In this document: piece by piece, positions 22,779 through 31,863 of the stretch
Layout of the letters: each line of letters begins with the position of its first letter
Numbering within the stretch: position 1 is the first letter of the stretch
Origin: Schumannella soli
GTDB taxonomy: Bacteria; Actinomycetota; Actinomycetes; Actinomycetales; Microbacteriaceae
Assembly: GCF_006517435.1 (NCBI RefSeq)
Contig: NZ_VHQG01000001.1
Location: 563,737-627,736 of the forward strand
Direction: 5' to 3'
DNA: 64,000 bases
Position numbers and translations under genes: made by a program
Notes under the pieces: model-generated
What the model was told of the DNA's origin: nothing
Databases searched by the model: none
What the model saw: only the letters and a program-made list of their open reading frames with translations

Positions 22779-24236
22779 ATGTGCGGCATCGTCGGCATCG
22801 TCTCTTCCGGCCCCGTCAACCAGCAGGTCTACGACAGCCTCTCGCTGCTGCAGCACCGCGGTCAGGACTCGACGGGCATCGCCACGAGCGAGGGCTCGAT
22901 CATCCACACCTACAAGGCCAAGGGCCAGGTGCGTGAGGCCTACCGCACCCGCGACATGCGCTCGCTGCTCGGCACGATGGGCCTCGGTCACGTGCGCTAC
23001 GCCACCCGCGGCGACGCATCGCAGGAGCAGGAGGCGCAGCCCTTCTACGTGAACGCGCCCTACGGCATCGTGCTCGTGCACAACGGCAACCTGACGAACA
23101 CGCGCGAGCTCACCGACGAGCTGTTCCGCATCGATCGCCGCCACCTCAACACCTCCTCCGACACCGAGCTGCTCGTGAACGTGCTCGCGCACGAGCTGCA
23201 GGCGCAGGTGCGCGGCACCGAGCTCGACCCCGGCCAGGTCTTCGACGCGATCTCGACCCTGCACGAGCGCGTCGAGGGCTCCTACGCCGCCATCGCGCTC
23301 ATCGCCGGTCAGGGCCTGCTGGCCTTCCGCGACCCCTTCGGCATCCGCCCGCTCGTGCTCGGCAAGCGCAGCGAGGGACTCGTCGGCACCGAGTGGATCG
23401 TCGCCAGCGAGTCGCTCGTGCTCGAGTCGGCCGGCTACGAGTTCGTGCGCGACGTCGCGCCCGGCGAGGCGATCTACATCGCCCGCAACGGCGAGATGTT
23501 CTCGCGCCAGTGCGCCGCGAACCCGCAGCTCATCCCGTGCTCGTTCGAGTACGTCTACCTCGCCCGCCCCGACTCGATCATGAACGGCATCTCGGTCTAC
23601 GACGCGCGCCTTCGCCTCGGCGACCGCCTCGCCGACACGATCGCGACGCACGTGCCCTCGGGCGACATCGACGTGGTCATGCCGATCCCCGACTCGTCGC
23701 GTCCGGCCGCCATGCAGGTCGCCCGCAAGCTGGGCATCGAGTACCGCGAGGGCTTCTACAAGAACCGCTATGTGGGCCGCACCTTCATCATGCCGGGGCA
23801 GGAGCAGCGCAAGAAGAGCGTCAAGCAGAAGCTCAACGCGATGAGCTCGGAGTTCCAGGGCAAGAACGTGCTCATCGTCGACGACTCGATCGTGCGCGGC
23901 ACGACCTCGAAGGAGATCGTCGACATGGCCCGCCAGGCGGGCGCGAACTCGGTCACCTTCACGAGCGCGGCCCCGCCGGTGCGCTACCCGCACGTCTACG
24001 GCATCAACATGCCGAGCCGTCGCGAGCTCGTCGCCTCCGGTCGCAAGATCCCCGAGATCGCCCGCGAGCTCGGCGCCGACAACCTCATCTACCAGGAGGT
24101 CGCCGACATGGAGTCGGCCATCCTCGAGGGCTCCGACATCCAGTCGCTCGAGAAGAGCTGCTTCACCGGCGAGTACATCACCGGCACGGTCACGCCCGAA
24201 TACCTCGACTGGGTCGAGGCGAACCAGCTCAGCTGA
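22779..24236 (+). CDS. purF: amidophosphoribosyltransferase
   Basis: 485 residues. First committed purine step: PRPP plus glutamine to phosphoribosylamine. The mature catalytic cysteine is residue 2 (MCGIVGIV), with HRGQDSTGIA and HNGNLTN in the Ntn glutaminase half. The phosphoribosyltransferase half has the PRPP motif VLIVDDSIVRGTTSKEIV. Unlike many homologues it has no N-terminal propeptide, because the upstream frame is unrelated. GGAG lies upstream of the ATG. Confidence 0.97.
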   Translation: MCGIVGIVSSGPVNQQVYDSLSLLQHRGQDSTGIATSEGSIIHTYKAKGQVREAYRTRDMRSLLGTMGLGHVRYATRGDASQEQEAQPFYVNAPYGIVLVHNGNLTNTRELTDELFRIDRRHLNTSSDTELLVNVLAHELQAQVRGTELDPGQVFDAISTLHERVEGSYAAIALIAGQGLLAFRDPFGIRPLVLGKRSEGLVGTEWIVASESLVLESAGYEFVRDVAPGEAIYIARNGEMFSRQCAANPQLIPCSFEYVYLARPDSIMNGISVYDARLRLGDRLADTIATHVPSGDIDVVMPIPDSSRPAAMQVARKLGIEYREGFYKNRYVGRTFIMPGQEQRKKSVKQKLNAMSSEFQGKNVLIVDDSIVRGTTSKEIVDMARQAGANSVTFTSAAPPVRYPHVYGINMPSRRELVASGRKIPEIARELGADNLIYQEVADMESAILEGSDIQSLEKSCFTGEYITGTVTPEYLDWVEANQLS

Positions 24237-24277
24237 GTCGCGGGCCGAGCTGATCGCTCGGTCGAATGGATGCGCGC

Positions 24278-24760
24278 TCAGCGCGCGTCGTCAGCCGGCT
24301 TCTCGAGGTCGGGCTCGGGTGCGGTGTCGTCCGCATCCACCGGCTGCGCGTCGGCGTCGTCGAACTCGGCGACGCGCTCGTCGGTGCGGTCGTCGGCCGC
24401 CGGCTCGAGCTCGGCGTCGTACTCCGGCTCCTCGACGACCTCGCGCTCCATGACGACGTAGTGCGCGCGGCGGCGCGAGACGCGGTCGGCGATCAGGCCG
24501 AGGAGCGCGCCGATCAGCACACCGCCGACGACACCGTAGATCGCGAAGTAGCCGGCGGTCGCCGCGAAGCCGATCGCCGGATCCGCCTTCTGGGTGCTCG
24601 TGAGGATGAGCGACACGAGCGCGCCGAGCACGGCGCCGACGAGCATGAAGACCCCGAGCTTGGGGGCGCGGCGGATGCGCACGCGCTGCTCAGCGGGCTG
24701 CGAGGGATCGGCCGGCTGCACCGGCTCGGCCGGGATGCTGTCGTCGCGGGGGTCGCTCAC
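24278..24760 (-). CDS. two-helix membrane protein of unknown function
   Basis: 160 residues. There is a Pro/Ala-rich N-terminus, then two helices at about 40-57 and 70-95 (LGVFMLVGAVLGALVSLIL, YGVVGGVLIGALLGLIADRV), a VSRRR stop and a strongly acidic tail (about 115-160). The GTG at 24760 has GACAAT six bases upstream. Its place beside purF and the sterol-carrier-like gene gives no functional clue. Confidence 0.75.
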   Translation of the reverse strand: MSDPRDDSIPAEPVQPADPSQPAEQRVRIRRAPKLGVFMLVGAVLGALVSLILTSTQKADPAIGFAATAGYFAIYGVVGGVLIGALLGLIADRVSRRRAHYVVMEREVVEEPEYDAELEPAADDRTDERVAEFDDADAQPVDADDTAPEPDLEKPADDAR

Positions 24761-24874
24761 CCCTCTATTGTCGCCGCTCCCGCTGCGAGCTCCGACCACG
24801 CGATCCGCGTCGCCAAGGCCGCCGCCGACAGGCCGCCGACAGACCGTCGAGGCGGACACCGACACCGAGGCCGC

Positions 24875-25252
24875 TCAGCGCTGCCAGCGCACCGGCAGCA
24901 CCGCCGTGAGGTCGGCGCGCGATCCCGACGCGGAGACCTCGGCGGCGGCGAGCGCATCCGCCCACTGCCGCGAGCCGGTCGCGAGGGCGATCCAGGTGGC
25001 GGCATCCATCTCGACGACGTTCGGCGGGGTGCCGCGGGTGTGCCGCGGGCCCTCGATCGCCTGGGTGGCGCCGAACGGCGGAACCCGCACCTCGACGCTG
25101 TTGCCCGGCGCATCCTCGGCCAGCAGCTGCAGCAGGTAGCGCACGGCGAGCGCCGTCGTGTCGCGGGATGCGGTCTCGCCGTCAGCGGCCGCGGCGAGCG
25201 CCGCTCGCACTCCGGCGACGCCGTCGGGGTCGGGGATGCGCGCGCGAGCCAT
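24875..25252 (-). CDS. sterol carrier family protein (bacterial SCP-type)
   Basis: 125 residues, the usual length of this actinobacterial family often found near purF. The recognisable segments are [30 protein letters not shown] and [18 protein letters not shown]. It has an SCP2-like fold presumed to bind a lipid or hydrophobic ligand; the true role is unknown. TAGCGT ends exactly 6 bases before the ATG (leaderless). Confidence 0.82.
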   Translation of the reverse strand: MARARIPDPDGVAGVRAALAAAADGETASRDTTALAVRYLLQLLAEDAPGNSVEVRVPPFGATQAIEGPRHTRGTPPNVVEMDAATWIALATGSRQWADALAAAEVSASGSRADLTAVLPVRWQR

Positions 25253-25382
25253 ACGGCAACGCTAGCCCCGGCATCCGACGCCCACCCGCGCGAGAGCACG
25301 CGGTCGACGACGCGGCACCACGCTGAGAACGCACCCGGCGCGTGCTCTGACGGATTCGCGCCCCCGGTTCAGCCGAGCGGGT

Positions 25383-25697
25383 TCAGTCGAGCCGCGCGAG
25401 AGCCGACTGCACGACGATCCACGGCCGCACCTCGACGAGCAGGTGGCCGTCGACGACCGCCGGGTCGGTGGAAGCGCGGGCGAGCAGCTCGTCCGCGTCG
25501 ATGCCGCGCACGATCGTGAGCTCCTCGCCGTCGGCGGCGGGCAGCGACCCGGCGGCGACGAGATTGCCTTCGGCGAGCAGCTCCTCGTGGAACGCGCGAT
25601 GCCCCGCGAACCACGGCTGCAGCGTCTTCGGGGTCGATCGATCGGATGCCGGCCCCTCCCGGTGCACGAGCAGCAGCCAGGTCTCCGGAGCCTTCAT
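25383..25697 (-). CDS. YCII-related domain protein
   Basis: 104 residues, one ferredoxin-like YCII domain (WFAGHRAFHEELLAEGNLVAAGSLP, then VRGIDADELLARASTDPAVVDGHLLVEVRPW). The conserved His and Asp of the family are present. Function is generally unknown. TAGCCT ends 6 bases before the ATG, a leaderless start. Confidence 0.83.
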   Translation of the reverse strand: MKAPETWLLLVHREGPASDRSTPKTLQPWFAGHRAFHEELLAEGNLVAAGSLPAADGEELTIVRGIDADELLARASTDPAVVDGHLLVEVRPWIVVQSALARLD

Positions 25698-25801
25698 CCC
25701 GTCAGGCTATCGATGCCCGCCGACGCCGGACTGCACGCCGACGACGACGGCCTCGAATCCGCCCGGCGGGAGCGGGCGCGCACGAAAGGTAGGCTGTGCC
25801 G

Positions 25802-27082
25802 GTGCGAATCCTCGTCCTCGGCTCCGGGGCGCGCGAGCACGCGATCGTGCGCGCTCTCCTCCGCAGCAGCCAGCCCGACGCCCACGAGATCATCGCCGCG
25901 CCCGGCAACGCCGGCATCGCGGCGCTTGTCGAGACGGTCAAACTCGACGCCTCGAACGGCCGCCTCGTCGCCGACTACGCCCGCGACTCCGAGGTCGACC
26001 TCGTCGTCATCGGCCCCGAGGCCCCGCTGGTCGCGGGCGTCGGGGATGCGCTGCGTCGCTACGGCATCCCCGTCTTCGGCCCCGACAAGGCGGCCGCCGC
26101 GCTCGAGGGCTCGAAGAGCTTCGCGAAGCGCGTGATGGAGGCGGCGAAGGTGCCGACCGGCGGCGCCGTGCACGCCGACACGGTCGAGGAGGTCGAGGCC
26201 GCTCTCGACCGCTTCGGCGCCCCGCACGTCGTCAAGGCCGACGGTCTCGCCGCCGGCAAGGGCGTGCTCGTCACCGACGACCGCCAGGCCGCGCTCGACC
26301 ACGCCTCCTTCTATCTGCAGCAGGGCGGGGTGCTCATCGAGGAGCACCTGGCCGGCCCGGAGGTCTCGCTGTTCCTGCTCGCCGACGGCCACGACGTGCT
26401 GCCGCTGAGCCCCGCGCAGGACTTCAAGCGCGTCTTCGACGGCGATGCCGGCCCGAACACCGGCGGCATGGGCGCCTACTCGCCGCTGCCGTGGCTGAGC
26501 GACCGCTGGCCGAGCGAGGCGGACTTCGTGGATGAGGTGGTCGACAGGATCGCGCTCCCCACCATCCGCCAGCTCGAGGCCGAGGGCACGCCCTTCGTCG
26601 GACTGCTCTACTGCGGCCTCATCCTCACCGCCGACGGCATCCGCGTGATCGAGTTCAACGCGCGCTTCGGCGACCCCGAGACCCAGGTCGTGCTGCCGCG
26701 TCTCGACACCCCGCTCGCCGATCTGATCACGGCGGCGGCGACCGGCGGCCTCGGCCGCCTGCCGTATCCGAAGTTCAGCGGCGACGTCGCCGTCACGGTC
26801 GTGCTCGCCAGCGAGGGCTACCCCGAGAACCCGATCACCGGTCGTCCGATCCGCGGGCTCGCCGAGCTCGAGGCCGACCTGCCCGAGGGCGTCACGGTCG
26901 ACCACGCCGCGACCGCGCTCGTCGACGGACAGTACGTCGCGACCGGCGGACGCGTGCTCAGCGTCGTCGCCCGCGGCGTCGACTTCGCCCAGGCGCGCGA
27001 GCGCGCCTACGCGGCGCTCGGGCGCCTCGACCTCGAGGGCGCGCACTTCCGCACCGACATCGCCGCGCGGGTCGCGCAGTGA
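25802..27082 (+). CDS. purD: phosphoribosylamine-glycine ligase (GAR synthetase)
   Basis: 426 residues. Second purine step, joining glycine to phosphoribosylamine with ATP. N-terminal VRILVLGSGAREHAIV, ATP-grasp motifs HVVKADGLAAGKGVLVTDD and GGMGAYSPLP, and IEFNARFGDPETQVVLPRL are all present. The GTG at 25802 is chosen over one two codons earlier because TAGGCT ends exactly 6 bases before it. purC follows with a GTGA overlap. Confidence 0.96.
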   Translation: MRILVLGSGAREHAIVRALLRSSQPDAHEIIAAPGNAGIAALVETVKLDASNGRLVADYARDSEVDLVVIGPEAPLVAGVGDALRRYGIPVFGPDKAAAALEGSKSFAKRVMEAAKVPTGGAVHADTVEEVEAALDRFGAPHVVKADGLAAGKGVLVTDDRQAALDHASFYLQQGGVLIEEHLAGPEVSLFLLADGHDVLPLSPAQDFKRVFDGDAGPNTGGMGAYSPLPWLSDRWPSEADFVDEVVDRIALPTIRQLEAEGTPFVGLLYCGLILTADGIRVIEFNARFGDPETQVVLPRLDTPLADLITAAATGGLGRLPYPKFSGDVAVTVVLASEGYPENPITGRPIRGLAELEADLPEGVTVDHAATALVDGQYVATGGRVLSVVARGVDFAQARERAYAALGRLDLEGAHFRTDIAARVAQ

Positions 27083-27963
27083 CCGAGGCGGGCTCGGGCG
27101 ACGTCCGGCTGGCCGAGCTCGGCTGGACTCACGTCTACTCGGGCAAGGTGCGCGACCTCTACCGTCACGCCGACCACCCGAAGCGGATGCTCGTGGTGGC
27201 GACCGACCGCGTCAGCGCCTTCGACTTCGTGCTCGAGCCCGGCATCCCGGGCAAGGGGGCCGAACTGACCCGGCTCAGCCGCTGGTGGTTCGAGCGCCTC
27301 GACGTGCCGAACCACCTCGACCCGGCGGGCCTGCCCGCCGACCTCCCCGAGGATGTCGCGGCGCGCGCCATGTTCGTGCGCGAGCTGGAGATGTTCCCGA
27401 TCGAGGCGGTCGTGCGCGGCTATCTCACCGGGTCGGGCTGGGTCGAATACCAGGCCTCGCGCACCGTGTGCGGCATCCCGCTGCCCGAGGGCCTCGGCGA
27501 CGGCGACCGCCTGCCCGAGCCGATCTACACGCCCGCCTACAAGGCGCCGCTCGGCGAGCACGACGAGAACATCAGCTTCGAGCGCACCGTCGAGCTGGTG
27601 GGCGAGGCGGATGCGACCGCCCTGCGCGACCTCAGCATCCGCATCTTCTCGGCCGCGAGCGACCTCGCCGCCGAGCACGGCGTGATCATCGCCGACACCA
27701 AGTTCGAGTTCGGCCGCGACCCCGAGACCGGCGAGATCGTGCTCGCCGACGAGGTGCTCACCAGCGACTCGAGCCGGTACTGGGATGCGGCGGGCTGGTC
27801 TGCCGGAGGCCCCGACCGTCTGGCGAGCTTCGACAAGCAGATCGTGCGCGACTGGCTCGCCGCGAACTGGGACAAGCAGGGCACCCCGCCCGTGCTGCCG
27901 GCGGGGATCGTCGAGCGCACGACCGCGCGCTACCGCGAGCTGATCGAGCGTCTCGCGAGCTGA
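27079..27963 (+). CDS. purC: SAICAR synthase
   Basis: 294 residues. Condenses CAIR with aspartate using ATP. Motifs: YSGKVRDLYRH near the N-terminus, ATDRVSAFDFVLEPGIPGKG, ELEMFPIEAVVRGYLTGSGW, and GVIIADTKFEFGRDPETGEIVLADEVLTSDSSRYW. The GTG start overlaps the purD stop, so the two are co-translated. Confidence 0.97.
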   Translation: MTEAGSGDVRLAELGWTHVYSGKVRDLYRHADHPKRMLVVATDRVSAFDFVLEPGIPGKGAELTRLSRWWFERLDVPNHLDPAGLPADLPEDVAARAMFVRELEMFPIEAVVRGYLTGSGWVEYQASRTVCGIPLPEGLGDGDRLPEPIYTPAYKAPLGEHDENISFERTVELVGEADATALRDLSIRIFSAASDLAAEHGVIIADTKFEFGRDPETGEIVLADEVLTSDSSRYWDAAGWSAGGPDRLASFDKQIVRDWLAANWDKQGTPPVLPAGIVERTTARYRELIERLAS

Positions 27964-28206
27964 TCCGCCATACTGCCGGACCGCCACCTCGTCGGGCCGG
28001 CGGCATCCGCCCTCCGGGATGTCACGGAACGGTCGGCGATCTCGGTGCGACCCCGGTCGCGCTCCCGCGTGAAGTCCGGGTTAATGGGGACACCTGCCCG
28101 TGTCGGAGTTCTCCTCACGCGGATAGAGTTCCCAGGTAAACCGACACTCGGCGCACCCTGCACCCACCCACTGCACCCACCCCACCCGCGCCGGAGAGGG
28201 ATCATC

Positions 28207-29838
28207 ATGAGCGACAACTCTGCCGGCCCCGCGGGTCCGTCGTCGGACGACGACCTCGACCCCGAGGATCGCCCCACCACCGCGCGACTCCCCCAGCGCG
28301 ACACGAGCACCCCGGCCGGCGCGGCTCCGCCGGTGTCGCCGTACGGCGCGCAGTACGGCCAGCAGCCCGCTCCGGCGCAGTCCACCGGGCAGCAGCCGAC
28401 GGCCCCGCAGTACGGCCAGCAGATTCCGCAGCCCCCGCAGGCTCCCGCCCAGCCGGGCGCCGAGCAGTGGTCGGTGCAGCAGAACCCGCAGCAGAGCTGG
28501 CAGGCGCCCGCCGCGTCCGCGCCGCAGCGGCCCGCCGCCCCGCAGTACGGGCAGCCGAGCGCGACGCCCCAGTACGGGCAGTCGACCGGTCAGCAGCCCA
28601 CCGCGCCGCAGTACGGCCAGCAGGCGACGGGGCAGCAGCCCACCGCGCAGTACGGCCAGCCCGCTTCCGCGCAGCCGACCTCGCAGTACGGCCAGCAGCA
28701 GCCCTACGCCACCGCCCCCGGCTCGACCGGCCAGCAGTTCGCGGGCGGCACGGGCGGCCCCGGCGGCCCGGCGCAGCCGAACGCCGCCTACGCCGGCGGC
28801 CAGTCCGGCCAGCCGGCCCCGAAGAAGTCGGCGCGCAAGCTGATCATCGGCCTCGTCGCCGGTGGCGGGGCGCTCGTGCTGCTGATCGTCGGCGGCATCA
28901 TCTTCTTCAGCATTGGCGCCGCGAACCACGCGCCGAGCGTCGCCGTCAGCGCCTTCCTCGACAAGCTCAAGGCCGGCCAGGCGAAGTCGGCCGTCGCATC
29001 CATGTCGCCGAAGCCCAGCGGAGACCTCACCCTCATCGACGACGCCGTCTACAAGAAGGGCGGCGGGCAGGTCACCGACTACACGATCAGCCGCACCAGC
29101 GGCACCTCGGTGACCGCGCGCGTCGAGTACAAGAACGGCACCAGCTCGAACGAGACCTTCTCGGTCAAGTCCACCGGCAAAGACCTGTTCTGGGACAAGT
29201 ACGCGGTCAGCGGCGACGCGCTGCCGACCGTGCGCGCGACCTCCTCGGCCCCCGCCGCCCTGACCTTCAGCGTCAACGGCAAGGAGCTCAAGGCCGAAGA
29301 CACGTCGAAGGCGACCTCGAGCTTCGAGTTCGTGGCGCTGCCGGGAACCTACGAGTTCGACTACTCGGGCAAGGGCGCCGACCAGTTCAGCTGGGAGACC
29401 GGCTCGGTCGAGGTCGCGGGCCTCAGCGAGAGCACGGTCGACAGCGGCGACCTGTCGGCGAAGCTCTCGGTCGAGCTGAGCGACTCGGGCGAGGAGGCCG
29501 CGAACAAGGCGATCGACGCCTTCGTGCAGAGCTGCTTCGACCAGAAGGTGCTGGCGCCGACGGGCGGATGCGGCTTCAAGATCAACGGGACGCCCGGCAT
29601 CACCTACACGAACATCCGCTGGTCGGTCACGACGCGTCCCGACCCCGACTTCGGCGCCTGGGACGGCAAGGGCTTCAGCGTGATCAGCCTGTTCGACGGG
29701 CACTACCACGTCGAGGCGGACGCCTCGAACGGGTCCGCCTCGGGCACCTCGACCGGCGACGTGCGCTCGGTCAGCCTGCTCGGCCAGATCGTGCTGCAGG
29801 ATGACGGCTCGCTGAAGTACGAGTCGAAGCAGATCTGA
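28207..29838 (+). CDS. membrane-anchored protein with Q/P/Y/G-rich cytoplasmic repeats
   Basis: 543 residues. Residues 1-205 are low complexity with seven QYGQ motifs and repeated STGQQPTAPQYGQ units. A single membrane helix at about 212-235 (KLIIGLVAGGGALVLLIVGGIIFF) follows a KKSARK stop-transfer. The outer 300 residues contain a DUF4878-like segment (VSAFLDKLKAGQAKSAVASM) and a Cys pair (SCFDQKVLAPTGGCGF). The ATG follows GGAGAGGG. Gln/Pro/Tyr-rich tails of this sort are common in actinobacterial membrane proteins and may be multivalent binding sites. Function unknown. Confidence 0.8.
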   Translation: MSDNSAGPAGPSSDDDLDPEDRPTTARLPQRDTSTPAGAAPPVSPYGAQYGQQPAPAQSTGQQPTAPQYGQQIPQPPQAPAQPGAEQWSVQQNPQQSWQAPAASAPQRPAAPQYGQPSATPQYGQSTGQQPTAPQYGQQATGQQPTAQYGQPASAQPTSQYGQQQPYATAPGSTGQQFAGGTGGPGGPAQPNAAYAGGQSGQPAPKKSARKLIIGLVAGGGALVLLIVGGIIFFSIGAANHAPSVAVSAFLDKLKAGQAKSAVASMSPKPSGDLTLIDDAVYKKGGGQVTDYTISRTSGTSVTARVEYKNGTSSNETFSVKSTGKDLFWDKYAVSGDALPTVRATSSAPAALTFSVNGKELKAEDTSKATSSFEFVALPGTYEFDYSGKGADQFSWETGSVEVAGLSESTVDSGDLSAKLSVELSDSGEEAANKAIDAFVQSCFDQKVLAPTGGCGFKINGTPGITYTNIRWSVTTRPDPDFGAWDGKGFSVISLFDGHYHVEADASNGSASGTSTGDVRSVSLLGQIVLQDDGSLKYESKQI

Positions 29839-29866
29839 CGCCCTCGAACCGACACCTCGGTTGACC

Positions 29867-29901
29867 GGATGCGCTCCTCCCGCCACGGGAGGAGCGCATC
29901 C
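29867..29901 (+). terminator. hairpin terminator
   Basis: A perfect 16-bp stem, GGATGCGCTCCTCCCG / CGGGAGGAGCGCATCC, with a 3-base loop, 28 bases after the preceding stop codon. Confidence 0.8.
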
Positions 29902-29937
29902 GTCGTTCCAGGCCGCTCACCATCGCGCCGGGAATCC

Positions 29938-29949
29938 ATGCGTACGCAT
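29938..29949. promoter_or_regulatory. 12-bp perfect palindrome upstream of the dioxygenase gene
   Basis: ATGCGTACGCAT lies 16 bp before the start codon and overlaps the likely promoter or leader of the VOC dioxygenase gene. A repressor site is plausible; a chance palindrome cannot be excluded. Confidence 0.35.
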
Positions 29950-29965
29950 CTTTGTTGAGGAGAAC

Positions 29966-30877
29966 ATGACCGACTCGACGCACACCCACGCGACCCGCGC
30001 CGACCGCCTCGCCGCCGACACCGCGATGGGCGCCGTCACCCTCGATGTCGCCGACCTCGACGGCATGACGGCGTACTACCGCGATGCCGTCGGCCTCGAT
30101 GTCATCAGCGCCGTCGGCGACCGCGTCGAGCTCGGCCGCGGCGCGAAGGTGCTGCTCAAGCTGCAGCACTCCCCCGATCTCCGGCACGCGAGCCCGCACG
30201 AGGCCGGGCTGTTCCACACCGCGTTCCTCTTCGACTCGAAGGCCGCCCTCGCCGCCGCCGTCTACGGCGTCGCCCAGCGGCATCCCGACACCTTCCGCGG
30301 CTCGAGCGACCACCTGGTCAGCAACGCCTTCTACTTCGACGACCCCGAGGGCAACGGCGTCGAGCTCTACTGGGATCGCGACCGCAGCGAGTGGAGCTGG
30401 ACGCACGGCCGCGTCGAGATGACCACGCTGTTCCTCGACCCGAACCGCTTCCTGCAGCAGAACCTCACCGAGCAGGGCCTCGCCGCACCGGGCGAGGGCG
30501 ATGCCGAGATCGGCCACGTGCACCTGTCGGTCGGCTCGATCGGGCCCGCGCGCGAGTTCTACGTCGAGCGCCTCGGCTTCGACACCACGGCCGAGATCGG
30601 CGACACCGCGCTCTTCGTCAGCGCCGGCGGCTACCACCACCACATGGCCATGAACGTCTGGAACAGCAGAGGCGCCGGCCGCCGCCAGCCGACCCTCGGC
30701 CTCGGCCAGGTCGACATCGTGCTGCCCGGCGCCGACGCCGTCGGAGAGCTGAGCGAGCGGATGCGCCACTACGGAATCGACGCCCGCGACGACGGCCGCA
30801 CCGTCAGCTTCGACGACCCGTGGGCGAACACGATCCGCGTGCTGGCGGCACCGGAGACCGAGACCGCACGAGGCTGA
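29966..30877 (+). CDS. VOC family extradiol dioxygenase-like protein (catechol-2,3-dioxygenase type)
   Basis: 303 residues with two tandem VOC domains (about 20-140 and 170-295), the layout of CatE-type enzymes. Likely metal ligands are His in AGLFHTAFLF, His in GHVHLSVGSIG and Glu in GNGVELYWDRD. The second domain has GGYHHHMAMNVWNS. The ATG is preceded by GAGGAG. Ring cleavage of a catechol is the family expectation, but no aromatic pathway gene is nearby, so the substrate is open. Confidence 0.82.
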   Translation: MTDSTHTHATRADRLAADTAMGAVTLDVADLDGMTAYYRDAVGLDVISAVGDRVELGRGAKVLLKLQHSPDLRHASPHEAGLFHTAFLFDSKAALAAAVYGVAQRHPDTFRGSSDHLVSNAFYFDDPEGNGVELYWDRDRSEWSWTHGRVEMTTLFLDPNRFLQQNLTEQGLAAPGEGDAEIGHVHLSVGSIGPAREFYVERLGFDTTAEIGDTALFVSAGGYHHHMAMNVWNSRGAGRRQPTLGLGQVDIVLPGADAVGELSERMRHYGIDARDDGRTVSFDDPWANTIRVLAAPETETARG

Positions 30878-30978
30878 CCGCCGCCGGCTCAGCAGCAGCG
30901 AGGGATGCCGTGAGGGTGCGCTGAGATCGGCGCCGGGCTCTGGCGCGCCACGGGCGACAGTGCGTAGCGTGCGGATCA

Positions 30979-31004
30979 GCGGCTCCCCGCTCGGCGGGAG
31001 CCGC
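30979..31004 (+). terminator. hairpin upstream of the copper-storage-like gene
   Basis: GCGGCTCCC and GGGAGCCGC pair tightly, ending 9 bases before the GAAGGAG ribosome site of the next gene. It may terminate read-through from the dioxygenase gene or form a leader stem controlling translation. Confidence 0.5.
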
Positions 31005-31026
31005 ATCCGATGCGAAGGAGTCTCCC

Positions 31027-31428
31027 GTGAGCATGATGAGCGACATGATGCAGTCGATGTCGAAGGCCGACATGGCGATGGACATGGACATGACCGCGAT
31101 GCAGGAGTGCATGGAGGCGTGTTCGGCCGCCGCGGTGGCCGCGACGATGTGCTCCGACGCCGACATGGGCGACGGCATGGCCCGCTGCTCGTCGATGTGC
31201 GCGAACATGGCCGACGTCGCCACGACGACGATGCGGATGATGATGCGCCCGACGGGCATGGACATGTCGGCGATGAAGGCCATGATGGGCGCCTGCATGG
31301 CGATGGGCGAGGCCTGCGCCGCCGAGTGCCGTTCTCACGCCGAGATGGCCGAGCACTGCCGCATCTGCATGATGGCCTGCGAGGCCATGGTGGCCAGCTG
31401 CTCGAAGATGATGGCGTCGATGGCGTGA
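31027..31428 (+). CDS. Met/Cys-rich four-helix-bundle protein, Csp/DUF326-like (copper storage type)
   Basis: 133 residues with 35 Met and 12 Cys, over a third of the chain. The spacing of C, CxxxC and MxxM pairs every 3-4 residues fits four amphipathic helices. The C-terminal part (GEACAAECRSHAEMAEHCRI, then a Met-Met-Ala-Cys stretch) lines up with cytosolic Csp3 proteins of the DUF326 family, which bind many Cu(I) ions inside the bundle with Cys. Here many of the expected Cys are Met. There is no signal peptide. The GTG start has GAAGGAG 6 bases upstream. Copper storage is inferred from the family; the Met replacement may alter affinity or metal. Confidence 0.8.
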   Translation: MSMMSDMMQSMSKADMAMDMDMTAMQECMEACSAAAVAATMCSDADMGDGMARCSSMCANMADVATTTMRMMMRPTGMDMSAMKAMMGACMAMGEACAAECRSHAEMAEHCRICMMACEAMVASCSKMMASMA

Positions 31429-31482
31429 GCCGCGACATCCACCCGCATCGCTGAGCCCGACGGGGCGACCGAGCGCAGCTCC

Positions 31483-31519
31483 GCGCGACGCCCGCGCCCT
31501 GCTCGGCGGGGCGTCGCGC
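31483..31519. terminator. bidirectional terminator
   Basis: GCGCGACGCCC and GGGCGTCGCGC form a perfect 11-bp stem between the copper-storage-like gene and the convergent 82-residue gene, ending 4 bases from the latter's stop. Confidence 0.75.
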
Positions 31520-31522
31520 GGG

Positions 31523-31771
31523 CTATGCCGCGCGGGCCGGGTAGCGCACGCCGGCCACGGCGACCAGCTCGGCAACGGGGTGGAACGCGACCGGTTCGCC
31601 GATCGCCGGGACCACCACGGTGCTCAACGTCGTGAGCCCTCCGTCGAGCGCGGCCACCACAACCGAACCCGCCCGGGACTCCACGACGATCCCGTCGCGC
31701 CAGGCGCTGGGGGATGCGTTCGCCACCATCTGCTGGATCGGCAGAACACCGGTCACGCTGCTGGGGGTCAT
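31523..31771 (-). CDS. small protein of unknown function
   Basis: 82 residues, soluble, rich in Val/Ala with alternating hydrophobic strands (GIVVESRAGSVVVAALDGG, STVVVPAIGEPVAFHPVAELVAV), so probably a small beta-barrel. GAAGGAGG precedes the ATG at 31771, a strong ribosome site that supports a real gene. No family recognised. Confidence 0.65.
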   Translation of the reverse strand: MTPSSVTGVLPIQQMVANASPSAWRDGIVVESRAGSVVVAALDGGLTTLSTVVVPAIGEPVAFHPVAELVAVAGVRYPARAA

Positions 31772-31863
31772 CGCGTCCTCCTTCTCGGGATGCGGCTCCG
31801 GATCGGAGCCGGGATCAACTGGTGCGAGCGACACTAGGCGGGGTCTTGAACGCGCGCACCCCA

